In this document: piece after piece, positions 43,601-45,362 of the stretch
Layout of the letters: each line of letters opens with the position of its first letter
How positions within the stretch are numbered: the stretch's first letter is position 1
NCBI GenBank assembly: GCA_039566865.1
Contig: CM076944.1
Location: forward strand, 8,702,501 to 8,766,500
DNA: 64,000 bases
Source of the DNA: Aurelia coerulea
Lineage: Eukaryota > Cnidaria > Scyphozoa > Semaeostomeae > Ulmaridae
Reading direction: 5' to 3'
Position numbers and translations under genes: made by a program
Notes under the pieces: model-generated
Database searches by the model: none
Told to the model about the DNA's origin: nothing
The model's input: the letters and a program-made list of their open reading frames with translations, nothing else

Positions 43601-45362
43601 AAAAACTGTTTAAAAATCATATAGCTTAGCTCTGATGTAGGCCTAATTGAAAATTGCTTTAGTCAATTCATACGCCATAACAACTGTTTAAAATCATATA
43701 GCTTAGCTCTGATGTAGGCCTTATTGAAAATTGCTTTAGTCAATTCATACGCCATAAGAACTGTTTGAAAATCATATAGCTTAGCTCTGATGTAGGCCTA
43801 ATTGAAAATTGCTTTAGTCAATTCATACGCCATAAGAACTGTTTGAAAATCATATAGCTTAGCTCTGATGTAGGCTTAAATGAAAACTACTTTAGTCAAT
43901 TCATACGCCATAAGAAGTGTTTAAAATCGTATAGCTTAGCTCTGATGGAGGCCTAATTTCAAATTGCTTTAGTCAATTCATACGCCATAAGAACTGTTTG
44001 AAAATCATATAGCATAGCTCTGATGTAGGCCTAATTGAAACTTGCTTTAATTGCTCATTTAATTAAACGTTACTTTGTCAAATCTAATTTTTAGAACTGC
44101 ATTTGCTGTAGATTAGAAGACGTGATCATCAGCATTTTATGAGCAATTTCATGAGTATTTATGAGCAATTTACACACTTTAGATAATCAAAATTCTCATC
44201 ATTTGAATAGTCAAAGTTTCTTGACGCTTTCTTAGGAGTTTCATCAACTTCTTAATGTTTCCATCCTGTCTGTGCCCTCGTAAATATTTCACAATACACT
44301 TTTGTGAAGCCATCCACTATACATTATTCAAGTACCTTTCGAATAATATAATAAAGAAATTCAAGTACCTTTCGAATAATTTAATACAAGAAAAAAGTGC
44401 AAGTAAATTTAAAATATTCTCTGGATTTGTTTGACCAAAGTAACAGTAACACGTTTCTTAAACGATTGTGTCTGTATATTCTTAAATACATGTGCTCGTA
44501 ATAGAACTTCAAACAATATTCTGGTTCGGTAGCCCCCTGTAAAATATCGCCTGAGAGTAATCTCCTAACATATAAAACATGCAGTAAATGCATGAGAAAT
44601 GGAAGTGTTGGCAAAAGAGCCTTAGTTCAATCAAAAATCGAAGAACAAAGATAGCGAAAATAATCATTTTAAATTTCATGTTCCAGTCCTTCCAAATCGC
44701 ATTCCAGTTGACAGACAAATCCAAAAAGAGACGCGAGTTTAAGTTAGCGACATTTCTATAAATATAGTGACATTGCAAGGTCAATCAGATATTCATGCAA
44801 TTATTCAAGACAAGGCCATGTTTCTCGTTGGCGATTCGAAGCAAACCTGTGCTTCATCTTCAGAAACCAAATTTACAAAAGAACGAGGCTATATTCATAT
44901 GCACGAGGAGACAAATAACCACTAAAGGTGCGTGATCAAAGTTCCTTACAACAAGTAAATAAGGGGCAAACCCGATGGACAATACCTTAAATGTAAAAGA
45001 AAATGCTTGTACCAGCCTTTAAGAAGTACGTACTACACTTTATTTATACCGGCCACTAACGCAGTGAAGACCATGCCGGTGGGAGAAACAACACTGAAGC
45101 ATTCTAAGCTATTGTACCTTTATCGTACAAAATGCAACTGAAAAACGCTAATGAAACAGTGGAAAATTATTCGAAAATTACTGAAACAGACTTACCATTT
45201 CTTGTTCTGGTATTTATGCAAAGCCAGCGAATAACCAAAATAGTAACCACTTTTACCAGGATTAAAGATTACTGGGTCCTGTGTGTCCACATTGAAGCAA
45301 TACGATCTATGAAAGTAAACAAAGAGCCAAGCAAGGGACACGATCATGTACAAACAATGCAT
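2403..45362 (-). CDS. integrin alpha subunit gene, 5' part (17 exons found, 3' end outside window)
   Basis: Integrin alpha subunits are type I membrane proteins that pair with a beta subunit to bind extracellular matrix. Seventeen minus-strand exons join with consistent phase into about 541 residues: signal peptide, FG-GAP propeller and first half of the thigh domain. Visible hallmarks are FNVDTQDPVIF and GYYFGYSLALH near the N-terminus, repeated GAP motifs (LIVGAP, LIGGAP, LLVGAP, VIGAPYGGEDGRG), Ca2+ loops DVNGDGFQD, DLDNDGFED and DVDGNGYPD in blades 5 to 7, then VVYLRSRPVV and VCFTV entering the thigh. Blade 2 runs straight into blade 3, so no alpha-I domain is present. One propeller segment is not located. 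The exon calls are my own splice inference; family assignment is firm, ligand class is unknown. Confidence 0.93.
2600..3260 (+). mobile_element. 5'-truncated LINE, RT C-terminal tail and 3' end
   Basis: The plus strand encodes LNKLQKLQNRAARIVTGSRY, then ALGWPTVSELIDLETLKMVF, SAGQRCFSFRGASLWNGL and a KFREGLMKSHKA end at 3080. This is the C-terminal tail of a non-LTR reverse transcriptase widespread in cnidarians. The 3' UTR includes a small stem (GCCCCCTGTAA...GAGGGGC, 3181-3220) and ends in a GAAAAT/GAAAT-rich tail at 3235-3260, typical of a LINE 3' terminus. Endonuclease and RT core are absent, so it is dead on arrival. Confidence 0.88.
3445..3720 (+). repeat. dispersed repeat related to 21510-21800
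   Basis: Weak but ordered similarity to the later copy: CTCTCATGAG..., CAGTCCTATG(A/G)CAA, TGTTCTGTG/TCGTTCTGTG, TCATTTATGAT / TTCATAATTTCATC, and GAGGAATTTCGCAACC. No open frame is shared. Low-confidence repeat family. Confidence 0.3.
4030..4454. mobile_element. MITE, TACAGTAAGAACCCGC family
   Basis: Left end TACAGTAAGAACCCGCAAAA and right end inverted (ATTTTGCGGGCTCTTACTGTA), about 30-bp termini around 425 bp, no coding sequence. It lies downstream of integrin exon 16. The rest of 2549-4802 outside this element, the LINE and the repeat at 3445-3720 shows nothing recognisable. Confidence 0.72.
4803..4858 (-). CDS. integrin alpha exon 16: thigh domain
   Basis: This 56-nt exon encodes (C)LSTWVCFTVGGKNVPQPV; the CFTV motif matches the second half of the first thigh disulfide region (VACFTVSFC). 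The acceptor is TGTTACAG and the donor GTGAG, phase 2 in, phase 1 out. It is short, but phase fits on both sides and the motif is diagnostic. Confidence 0.85.
5030..5420 (-). mobile_element. LINE 3' UTR fragment
   Basis: The block TACTATACAAGTATACAACA ... GGGGAGCAGAAAAGCATGAC matches the 3' end of the LINE family at 50940-51040 and 58570-58660, reading on the minus strand. The minus-strand open frame 5223-5417 has no recognisable domain. No RT tail is visible here. Confidence 0.5.
5810..5950 (+). repeat. dispersed repeat, copy 2
   Basis: Second copy of the family described at 140-345, with clear CTATTCTACAAAAGAGCCTG start and AGAATAGCTAAAAGG end, lying in integrin intron 15. Confidence 0.5.
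6027..6137 (-). CDS. integrin alpha exon 15: start of thigh domain
   Basis: It encodes SRPVVIIRGKLALARTQFNP, then KSISQLCTSPDGIKHL. SRPVV directly after VVYLR is the invariant propeller-to-thigh transition in integrin alpha chains, and the lone Cys suits the first thigh disulfide. The acceptor is TTTTATAG and the donor GTAAGC, phases 2 and 2, 111 nt. Confidence 0.9.
6445..6645. repeat. inverted repeat in integrin intron 14
   Basis: AAATTTTGGCCTCAGCAGAAA with GGATCCAT near 6470-6505 returns inverted at 6575-6615 (ATCCATATTTTCTGCTGAGG). A diverged one-arm copy is at 4500-4580 (GGATCCATGGTTTCCGCTAA). Both are within integrin introns. Confidence 0.6.
6738..6783 (-). CDS. integrin alpha exon 14: blade 7 GAP strand
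   Basis: This 46-nt exon encodes DLAIGSFLSDRVVYLR, matching the last propeller strand (DLxVGxFxSDxVVxLR). The acceptor is ATTTTCAG and the donor GTAAG; phase 1 in, phase 2 out, continuing as SRPVV in exon 15. Confidence 0.93.
7019..7278. mobile_element. 260-bp MITE
   Basis: ACGTAAAAGCTCTATTAAGC at the left and TTAATAGAGCTTTTACGG at the right are inverted copies with a C-rich block next to each. AT-rich interior without coding. Located in integrin intron 13. Confidence 0.75.
7660..7695. repeat. ATG trinucleotide microsatellite
   Basis: About eleven GAT/ATG units in a row. Apart from this the stretch 7280-8060 is AT-rich intron with nothing recognisable. Confidence 0.95.
8106..8231. repeat. 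pentanucleotide array (GGTCA then CACGT)
   Basis: A few GGTCA units (8106-8128) lead into about 18 CACGT units. Each unit carries the palindrome ACGT, so the array can self-pair. It lies inside integrin intron 13, about 40 bp from the exon 13 donor. The plus-strand ORF through it is just the repeat read in frame. Confidence 0.97.
8271..8370 (-). CDS. integrin alpha exon 13: blade 7 FG strand and Ca2+ loop
   Basis: It encodes KLIPAQFGLVGLSLSAFGSA and ISGGVDVDGNGYP; with exon 14 the loop reads DVDGNGYPD (DxDxNGxxD). The acceptor is CTACAG and the donor GTAGGT, phase 0 in, 1 out. The intron after it starts 40 bp from a CACGT pentamer array. Confidence 0.93.
8371..9271. other. integrin intron 12, no gene recognised
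   Basis: AT-rich sequence; the only structure seen is a short imperfect inverted repeat around 9100-9170 (TTAAATGAGGAGCTCTCTC / GAGAGAGCACCTCCTTAAAT). No coding signal on either strand. Confidence 0.5.
9272..9369 (-). CDS. integrin alpha exon 12: blade 6 GAP strand
   Basis: It encodes VVIGAPYGGEDGRGAVYIYH and GSRDGLKTSYSQ. The APYGGEDGRGAVYIYHGS string is among the most conserved signatures of integrin alpha propellers. The acceptor is ATTCTAG and the donor GTAAAG; phase 1 in, phase 0 out. Confidence 0.95.
9877..10208 (-). mobile_element. tRNA-derived SINE copy interrupted by an insertion
   Basis: The ends match the SINE at 41305-41472 (GCGCTT/AGTGCTGGGATC near 9890; GCCTAATCGAGTC, GTCCTGTCCACCCGACTG, GCAAAGTCAG and GTGGTGCG on the minus strand near 10200). 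Between them 9903-10075 is a G/C-tract insertion flanked by a repeat of TGCTGGGATC (near 9892 and 10074), a likely target-site duplication. It sits in integrin intron 11. Confidence 0.7.
10333..10441 (-). CDS. integrin alpha exon 11: blade 6 FG strand, GC splice donor
   Basis: It encodes NNLDLSDTYLHGDSTQRSRF and GTVITAAGDLDNDGFE, an ideal sixth FG-GAP repeat start. The acceptor is ATTCTTCAG. The donor is GAAG/GCAAGT, a GC-AG intron; using the nearby GT (GTTGAG) would break the phase with exon 12, whereas the GC donor gives DLDNDGFED-VVIGAPYGG. Phase 0 in, phase 1 out. Confidence 0.92.
11430..11690 (-). repeat. half copy of the GGTGGGTG(T/C)AAAATTC MITE family
   Basis: The right end AATTTTACACCCACCTTTTT and internal words (CAAGCCATTCAATCAGAAG, AAATTTGATGACGTCA, AACCATAGTTTATGAATGCC) match full elements at 19011-19485 and 38278-38752. 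A related half copy on the plus strand is at 29565-29770. It is in integrin intron 10. Confidence 0.65.
12169..12253 (-). CDS. integrin alpha exon 10: blade 5 GAP strand
   Basis: It encodes FQDLLVGAPFYSLMIEEGAV and FVYINNRR, a full GAP strand followed by an EGAVFVYIN strand typical of FG-GAP repeats. The acceptor is TTTTTCAG and the donor GTAAGT; phase 2 in, phase 0 out, joining to NNLDLSDTYLHGD of exon 11. Confidence 0.93.
12348..13975. mobile_element. CCGGGTGAGT-type MITE, diverged and expanded
   Basis: Left end TA/CCGGGTGAGTAAAAAAATAT at 12346; internal words shared with the family (GGCCAGT, GGATATCA, GGAGGATG-like, TGAATGTTTCTTGAAGGGGC); diverged right end near 13930-13975 (AGTGGCCTTTCAAACGG, GTTTCACTCAA). 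A palindrome at 13522-13658 lies within it. The region 12460-12860 also repeats words around TACAACAGAAAT and ACCAATGGGCC in inverted order. Confidence 0.55.
13522..13658. repeat. 137-bp palindrome
   Basis: CATACTAACCAGTTTTGT and TACAGGAAAATATAAAGCCC return inverted as GGGCTTTATATTTTCCTGTA and ACAAAACCGGTTAGTATGA. The turn is near 13585. Likely a small foldback MITE. Confidence 0.8.
14026..14078 (-). CDS. integrin alpha exon 9: blade 5 FG strand and Ca2+ loop
   Basis: It encodes IGSYFGASLAVADVNGDG. With the first residues of exon 10 the loop reads DVNGDGFQD, fitting the DxDxDGxxD cation-binding consensus with Asn at position 3. The donor GTAAGT follows GATGG (phase 2). Acceptor ACGCAG, phase 0 in. 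Confidence 0.93.
14290..15449. other. intron 8 and flanks: MITE debris, no gene
   Basis: A MITE-like left end (ATAGTAAAAACCTGCATAA) is at 14308; a G10 tract at 15118-15132; and fragments of the GGTGGGTG family (AAGGTGGGTGTAAAA near 14963, GGCGTCATCAAATTTCTAA near 15040). Short word TTTAACCCG(TT/GG) recurs in both orientations between 14850 and 15410, suggesting a decayed inverted-repeat element. No coding sequence recognised. Confidence 0.4.
15450..15515 (-). CDS. integrin alpha exon 8: blade 4 outer strands
   Basis: It encodes VLVFGMTYDLPVLKIISNPT plus MQ, matching the [21 protein letters not shown] position. The acceptor is TTTGTAG and the donor GTAAG, phases 0 and 0, 22 codons. Continuity with exon 9 (TMQ/IGSYFGASLAVAD) reproduces the family pattern GEQM-AAYFGFSVA. 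Confidence 0.88.
15877..15920 (-). CDS. integrin alpha exon 7: blade 4 GAP strand
   Basis: This 44-nt exon encodes VLIGGAPTGDLMKGK, the blade-4 counterpart of the DFVSGVPRA segment. The acceptor is TTTTCTAG and the donor GTAAGC. It enters needing one base from the previous exon and leaves in phase 0, joining directly to VLVFG of exon 8. Confidence 0.87.
16499..17558. mobile_element. TA-flanked MITE, CCGGGTGAGTCAG family (outer)
   Basis: Left end TA/CCGGGTGAGTCAGAAAAAAG and right end CTTTTTTCTGACTCACCCGG/TA are inverted copies, so the element has a TA target-site duplication as for Tc1/mariner-derived MITEs. Arms extend for about 100 bp. A second element (16622-17045) is inserted in it. Confidence 0.88.
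16622..17045. mobile_element. G/C-tract MITE nested in another MITE
   Basis: Starts CCCCCAGGGGGGGGTACTCC and ends GAGTACCCCCCCTGGG; internally GGGTCCGTGCC is mirrored by GGCACGGACCCC, and the word CCCCAAATATTG occurs repeatedly. It interrupts the left half of the element 16499-17558. Confidence 0.82.
17705..18400. repeat. 136-bp tandem satellite, about five copies
   Basis: The word GGGAAAA(T/C)TTAGGC recurs at 17710, 17847, 17983, 18120 and 18256, period 135-137 bp. Each unit also has ACCGGGGACGACGGGAAC, an A-rich run, GTTTTAGAATAACCTGTA and TATAACTTACTCTG. Reading frames through it on the minus strand are repeat-derived. Confidence 0.95.
18602..19117 (+). CDS. hypothetical ORF, 171 codons, opposite strand within integrin intron
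   Basis: The longest open frame not obviously from a LINE in this intron. It starts MHIEQNYMEPYLLSQT, has a lysine-rich segment (VLNKSIKKLENKITEDE) and ends inside the GGTGGGTG MITE that begins near 19011, so only about 138 residues could be non-MITE sequence. I recognise no domain, signal peptide or catalytic motif. It may be a decayed mobile-element gene or chance. Confidence 0.2.
   Translation: MHIEQNYMEPYLLSQTIQFYQILPNNLKMNWLQSVSRYFHLTKDSLLVVYAKTKPSHMTFQMSILSVVMRQANQADVRLFLRRMAKDGEKVLNKSIKKLENKITEDEWIMKNKIRYDKKIRYLPLPKHFYNYGIHFFKKVGVKFYYCFVLIKWLGRKELRVFCCKSAMGIY
19011..19485. mobile_element. MITE, AAAAGGTGGGTGTAAAATT family
   Basis: The left end (AAAAAGGTTGGCGTAAAATT) and right end (GAATTTTACACCCACCTTTT) are inverted, as are ATGGCTTGGAAGGAAGGAAC / TTCCTTTCAAGCCATT, TGATATCTTGATT / AATCAAGATATCA and AAATGGCGGC / GCCGCCATTTT. 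Arms of roughly 150 bp. Nearly the same structure at 38278-38752. Confidence 0.82.
19530..20350 (+). mobile_element. LINE fragment, frameshifted RT tail with 3' UTR
   Basis: The plus strand encodes GLSYLTQLRVDLSKLSLHKF then NFRDTINPMCPTNDGIEST; after a frameshift near 19730 it continues LLLCPSFEDQRRDLLAGVF and LLLHGDKDLPNDVNRNILDL to a stop at 19941. This is the zinc-knuckle-like C-terminal end of a LINE polyprotein common in corals. The 3' UTR ends near 20350 with a GGGGTAGTCAT...GTAGTATTGTATGGTAG block shared (inverted) with 50940-51040, 58570-58660 and 5030-5110. A copy of the 140-345 repeat lies inside the 3' UTR. Confidence 0.85.
20075..20235 (+). repeat. dispersed repeat, copy 3
   Basis: Third copy of the 140-345 family; it begins TAGCTATTCTACAAAAGAG and ends CTGAATAGCTAGG, so the ends look like a short imperfect inverted repeat (TAGCTATTC / GAATAGCTA). 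Confidence 0.5.
20609..21305. mobile_element. MITE, GGGGCCTGTGCAAGATAGAG family
   Basis: GGGGCCTGTGCAAGATAGAG at the left is mirrored by CTCTATCTTGCACAGGCCCC at the right, followed inwards by CCTTTGCG(C)GC / GCCCGCAAAGG. The flanks are TTGAA and TTTAA, suggesting a TTAA-like target. No ORF is convincing. Confidence 0.85.
21870..22500. mobile_element. foldback element, about 290-bp arms
   Basis: Left-arm words (CAATAGCATCAGTT, GACTGCAGACAAAG, GTAATTCAAAACAGACAAGC, GTGCTTATGACGAAAG, AAAGATCTGCCTGGTGGATT) return inverted from 22220 to 22470. The centre is a short spacer near 22165-22215. Imperfect, about 80-90% by eye. It follows a diverged repeat at 21510-21800. Confidence 0.78.
23090..23400 (+). 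mobile_element. LINE RT C-terminal fragment
   Basis: Encodes YDRAIMIYKITNDLCPDSLK, RSQLSNYTLRNSLEIDVPR, RSFHYSGAKVWNEIPLNIRT and TFKKKLKDFLLSQQ, a C-terminal tail of a non-LTR retrotransposon RT. A related tail is at 42690-42860. 22500-23040 upstream holds nothing I recognise. Confidence 0.82.
23655..23735 (-). CDS. integrin alpha exon 6: propeller blade 3
   Basis: It encodes RLIGANLFSQSYYLSASKGG followed by KPGEML, aligning to the QLISDQ...Y region after the third GAP motif. The acceptor ATTTGCAG and donor GTAAG are good, phases 1 and 1. The protein expected next (an FDDSYFGYS-like strand and a DFNGDG-like Ca2+ loop) is not in this exon nor in the next one found. Confidence 0.85.
23809..24436. 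mobile_element. TA-flanked MITE, CCGGGTGAGTCAG family
   Basis: Left TA/CCGGGTGAGTCAGAAAAAAG and right TTTTTTCTGACTCACCTGG/TA. Internal words match the outer element at 16499-17558 (GGGAGGATGAA(T/C)AAGTCCTC, GGAATTTCATGAATT-like, ATATCGACGGGAA). It lies about 75 bp from integrin exon 6. Confidence 0.88.
24631..24782. mobile_element. MITE, (C)ATTCACACTG family, copy 1
   Basis: GTATTCACACTGACACAGTT with AAACCAGCTTTA(T) is mirrored by AAGCTGGTTTAACTTGC and AAGTGTGGAT. Matches 28561-28714 closely. The stretch 24785-25670 after it has no recognised element or gene. Confidence 0.75.
25670..25874. mobile_element. right-end fragment of CCGGGTGAGTCAG MITE
   Basis: Only the right half is seen: GAGAAAATCCCTTATAATTTC, GGCCGATTTCAGTCAGGCAAA, ATTCAGGCAGGAGTGGTC and the terminus TATTGACTCACCCGG/TA. 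No matching left end upstream, so it is truncated. Confidence 0.7.
26160..26904. mobile_element. CCGGGTGAGTCAG-family MITE with internal duplication
   Basis: Left TA/CCGGGTGAGTCAGCTTAAAA at 26158; diverged right end TTTATTGACTCATCCAG at 26890-26904. Internally a segment starting TTTGCCTGACTAAAAT is duplicated (26275-26385 and 26395-26500), as is GAATATGATAGTGATTTTAT (26667 and 26723). Confidence 0.7.
27095..27149. repeat. 55-bp palindrome
   Basis: TAGCCTGATAACCAGCCCAT is followed after a 9-bp loop by ATGGGCTGGTTATCAGGCTA. Perfect 23-bp arms. The core word CTGGTTATCAGGCTA also occurs at 50384. Confidence 0.92.
27489..27602 (-). CDS. integrin alpha exon 5: blade 2 to 3
   Basis: It encodes SRHKEQAFGYCTFGLDASFN and AVAGGAVGLVDHQG. 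The order FGYC, FGLDASF, GGAVGLVDHQG matches the QGYCQAGFS to LLGGPGSFYWQG stretch of integrin alpha chains, though the usual GAPGS reads GAVGL here. The acceptor TTATTTCAG and donor GTATAT are clear, phases 1 and 1. The sequence passes the usual alpha-I insertion point without an insert. Confidence 0.9.
27941..28302. mobile_element. hAT-like MITE with target-site duplication
   Basis: AAGGGCGCCTACCTTGTAGG at the left is mirrored by CCTACAAGGTAGGCGCCCTT at the right; inner words GTGTCCTATGACCCAGT / ACTGGGTCACAGGACAC are also inverted. The sequence GGCAAAAC flanks both sides (27933-27940 and 28303-28310), a 7-8 bp duplication as expected for hAT elements. In integrin intron 4. Confidence 0.88.
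28561..28714. mobile_element. MITE, (C)ATTCACACTG family, copy 2
   Basis: TA/CCGCATTCACACTGAACAGT left, CAGTGTGAATAAGG/TA right, with AAACCAGCTTTA / CTGGTTTAGCTTGCA inside. About 155 bp with TA flanks. Confidence 0.82.
29029..29546. mobile_element. MITE, AGGGCCCTGGTCAACATCGA family
   Basis: AGGGCCCTGGTCAACATCGA at 29029 is mirrored by TCGATGTTGACCAGGGCCCT ending at 29546. TTTAA and TTGAA flanks resemble those of the 20609-21305 element. It contains an internal GGGTATCG repeat but no ORF of note. Confidence 0.85.
29565..29770 (+). repeat. half copy of GGTGGGTG MITE
   Basis: AAAAGGTGGGTGCAAAATTC followed by GAATGGCTTTAACGAAACTT and TGACGTCATCAAATTTCTAA matches one arm of the family at 19011-19485. 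Confidence 0.65.
29867..30226 (+). CDS. hypothetical ORF, 119 codons
   Basis: An open frame (MAQNKVFHWDIVCPLSNG start) in integrin intron 4 on the opposite strand. No domain recognised and no splice or promoter support. It may be chance. Confidence 0.12.
   Translation: MAQNKVFHWDIVCPLSNGSEVLSPLHIFKSLTTELKRTFYDRFDNRIFGDVSNRSTWVLGHPPGGYIVLKLTTLFPFYKAFLITASRLGIGHNMSICLYKNITIMGLNQKIWRSFKKNE
30350..30770. repeat. GCGAAA-rich repeat region
   Basis: The words TTCGCGAAA, GCGAAAGTTTC, and GAAACTTTCG recur in both orientations; GAAGAAACTTTCGAG on the left faces GCGAAAGTTTCTTCC on the right. Probably a decayed inverted-repeat element. It ends just before integrin exon 4's donor at 30789. Confidence 0.5.
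30790..30925 (-). CDS. integrin alpha exon 4: propeller blade 2
   Basis: It encodes ACAPRFAWPGSSKNSKNYYF, PIGKCEIIDTEDSSKRW and IWEPCRYK. This matches the integrin segment with a CAPRY-like strand, then YPIGRC and a loop closed by a second cysteine pair. The acceptor is TGTGTAG and the donor GTTTGT. Phase 0 in, phase 1 out. Placement follows the foldback element in intron 3. Confidence 0.9.
31075..33378. mobile_element. large foldback element, about 850-bp arms, in integrin intron 3
   Basis: The left arm (31075-31925) returns inverted at 32543-33378: for example GGGCACAGTGATCCAG / TGGATCACTGTGC, CACGCTGTAGCTCATTTGAA / TTCAAATGAGCTACAGCGTG, GACGGGGTCAAATGG / CCATTTGACCCCGTC, CATGTTTCGAGTGCGTGTGC / GCACACGCACTCGAAACATG. 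Identity is very high over most of the arm and lower at the inner ends. The 600-bp loop carries a broken minus-strand frame. No clear target-site duplication was found. Confidence 0.92.
31983..32270 (-). pseudogene. decayed open frame in the loop of the foldback
   Basis: The minus strand reads RIDFLTIHEMLAHNWELLEF, a stop, then LKAVLTPGTNMFTAFKLTQD and CNMTSMTFCQNAHNICPECS before a stop at 31983. It has the look of protein-coding sequence with a Cys-rich end (NICPEC) but I do not recognise the family. It could be remains of the element's own gene. Confidence 0.3.
33460..34770. other. intron 3, upstream part; no gene recognised
   Basis: A short palindrome GGGTACCAGAGCC / GGCTCTGGTACCC spans 33375-33445. 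CCAGAATA words repeat in 33850-33905. 33780-34070 is a C-rich-ended stretch that could be MITE debris. No exon-like coding was found. Confidence 0.4.
34774..34862 (-). CDS. integrin alpha exon 3: blade 1-2 junction
   Basis: It encodes GIQRPLANDDKFKTGQWMGA followed by TVRSSVNHIM. The QWMGATVRS core corresponds to the conserved DQWLGVTV segment of integrin alpha chains. The acceptor is CCTTTAG and the donor ATG/GTATAT; a possible alternative donor GTTAAT lies 15 nt earlier, but the longer form gives better continuity with ACAPRF of exon 4. Phase 1 in, phase 0 out. Confidence 0.85.
34863..35832. other. intron 2, lower part; MITE debris
   Basis: A G-rich stretch (35410-35430) followed by GGAATCATGGGCATCATTCT is similar to 42300-42600, which has AATCATGGGTATCATTTTC, so both are copies of a G-rich-ended element. 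Nothing else recognised. Confidence 0.4.
35835..35906 (-). mobile_element. LINE 3' terminus, opposite orientation
   Basis: TTTTCATTTTCATTTTCAAT is the reverse complement of a GAAAAT LINE tail, followed by a stretch like the minus-strand 3' UTR near 60060 (ACTGCTTTACAG). It is a short, truncated minus-strand copy that abuts the plus-strand LINE at 35907. Confidence 0.65.
35907..36545 (+). mobile_element. 5'-truncated LINE, RT tail with GAAAT 3' tail
   Basis: The plus strand encodes LQKLQKIQNRAARIVTNSPF, SQLGWLNIKEMIDFETATMV, NGQRSFSYRGVTVWNQLSPE and a stop at 36322. The 3' UTR ends in (ATGAA)n at 36525-36545. Same family as 2600-3260 and the 60-61 kb copies. Confidence 0.9.
36600..37040 (-). 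mobile_element. LINE RT tail fragment with stops
   Basis: Minus-strand translation gives LQKLQNRAARVVT-like, QLGWKNIQQMIDCETTKIVH, GVRELRNSKLDLN and LGQKSFSFRGAKLLNKLGS-like segments separated by stops. A fourth member of the LQKLQNRAAR family, decayed. Confidence 0.75.
37135..37919. mobile_element. Tc1/mariner-type MITE with TA duplication
   Basis: TA/CAGGGTGTCCCAAAAAACAT left and ATGTTTTTTGGGACACGCTG/TA right. Arms are about 185 bp (GCGCTGTTTGAGTGGCT / AGCCATTCAAACGGCGC, TCAAAACCAGAGGATT / AATCCTCTGGTTTTGA nearer the centre). No transposase. In integrin intron 2... no, between exons 2 and 3. Confidence 0.92.
38278..38752. mobile_element. MITE, AAAAGGTGGGTGTAAAATT family
   Basis: AGGTGGGTGCAAAATCCTAT left and ATACAATTTTACACCGACCT right. 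Inner mirrored words are ATGGACATTTTTTGATATC / GATATCAATAAATTTCCAT and AAATGGCG / CGCCATTTT. It ends 29 bp from the donor of integrin exon 2. Confidence 0.85.
38782..38918 (-). CDS. integrin alpha exon 2: propeller blade 1
   Basis: It encodes LIVGAPLANDTSQGYKPRFG and AVYKCDLSSERKRCEVM up to FDIRTS, the classic first GAP motif plus the GAVYKCDL stretch with its paired cysteines. The acceptor TTTGCAG and donor GTATGC are good. It enters in phase 2 from exon 1 and leaves in phase 1. The intron before it (38,919-45,195) is the longest located. Confidence 0.93.
39071..39797. mobile_element. G/C-tract MITE (GGGGGGCCATTATGGCCCCC)
   Basis: CCCTATTCCACCTGG at 39071 is mirrored by CCAGGTGGAATAGGG ending 39797. 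Immediately inside, GGGGGCCATTATGGCCCCCC faces GGGGGGGCTATAATGGCCCC. Arms are short; the interior is AT-rich with the words TGACGTCATAAATATATGTG. Located in integrin intron 1. Confidence 0.8.
40286..40730. mobile_element. G/C-tract MITE (CACCCAGGGGGGGTACTC)
   Basis: CCCAGGGGGGGTACTCTGGT left, GAGTACCCCCCTGGGG right; inside, ATTCAGGATAGGGATGCTCAGG is mirrored by CTGAGCACTCCTATCCTAAAT. TTTTTTGGGTC recurs many times inside. Related in plan to 16622-17045. Confidence 0.87.
40868..40925. repeat. AAC microsatellite
   Basis: Nearly pure CAA/AAC trinucleotides with two GCAACAG interruptions. Confidence 0.95.
41305..41472 (-). mobile_element. tRNA-derived SINE
   Basis: On the minus strand it starts GGTGTTGTGGCGCAGTGGTG. 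TGGCGCAGTGG (41455-41465) is a perfect pol III A box, and GGGCTCGATACCC (41401-41413) sits where the B box (GGTTCGANTCC) belongs. Downstream a tRNA-unrelated body ends GCTTGGCGCTAAAAACC, then a CTTCAC-type simple tail (41266-41304). Three more copies lie in the window. Confidence 0.85.
41490..42200 (+). mobile_element. LINE RT C-terminal fragment, second family
   Basis: Encodes VKLLGITIDSRLKFDQHVAK, LCQKANNKINAFSRVSNYL, MSQLNYCPSIWMFCGK, HKRALRILTKVF to a stop at 41925, then in shifted frames YNIRSKNLLMLPQTKTTTF, FPAQLYKNCH-like and EWRVAVAKYVNRV-like segments. These are the late RT/C-terminal blocks of a CR1/jockey-like LINE (LGI.ID..L.FD, LNYCP..W, LP...TT.F). Frameshifted and 5' truncated. 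Confidence 0.8.
42284..42600. repeat. G-rich-ended repeat copy
   Basis: GGTACGGGGATGTACCATTT on the left and TTATCCCCCCTCCTCCCC on the right; internal words GGGTATCAT(C/T)TT and TTTCGGATATTTTGCAGATTT recur. Similar in style to 35410-35570 and 59190-59525. It lies between two LINE fragments. Confidence 0.5.
42690..42900 (+). mobile_element. LINE RT tail fragment
   Basis: Encodes QKNTLQYGLRSVSYHGAKCW, DNISVEISSPSAYSFRRKLK and AFSWKTITN. Related to the fragment at 23090-23400 (the GAKVWNEIP...FKKKLK pattern). Confidence 0.7.
43352..44050. repeat. 77/78-bp tandem repeat, nine copies
   Basis: GTCAATTCATACGCCATAA recurs at 43352, 43429, 43507, 43584, 43662, 43739, 43817, 43895 and 43972. Each unit continues AACTGTTT(G)AAAATCATATAG, CTTAGCTCTGATGTAGGCCT and AATTGAAAATTGCTTTA. 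It lies in integrin intron 1, about 1.1 kb downstream of exon 1. Confidence 0.97.
44051..45195. other. 5' part of integrin intron 1, no gene recognised
   Basis: AT-rich. TTCAAGTACCTTTCGAATAAT occurs twice close together (44330 and 44361). No coding or element ends recognised. Confidence 0.5.
45196..45347 (-). CDS. integrin alpha exon 1: signal peptide and N-terminus
   Basis: The exon encodes a hydrophobic leader (MIVSLAWLFVYF, ending near SYC) followed by FNVDTQDPVIFNPGKSGYY and FGYSLALHKYQNKK, matching the conserved start of mature integrin alpha chains. The donor is GTAAGT and the exon ends in phase 2 (TG), so TGG (Trp) forms with exon 2. A second in-frame ATG lies five codons upstream at 45362 (MHCLY before this Met) and may be the true start. 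I did not resolve the 5' UTR or promoter. Confidence 0.9.

Noticed and set aside
43352..44050. Possible CRISPR-like array
   Set aside because: Units are contiguous with no unique spacers and the genome is eukaryotic; it is a tandem repeat.
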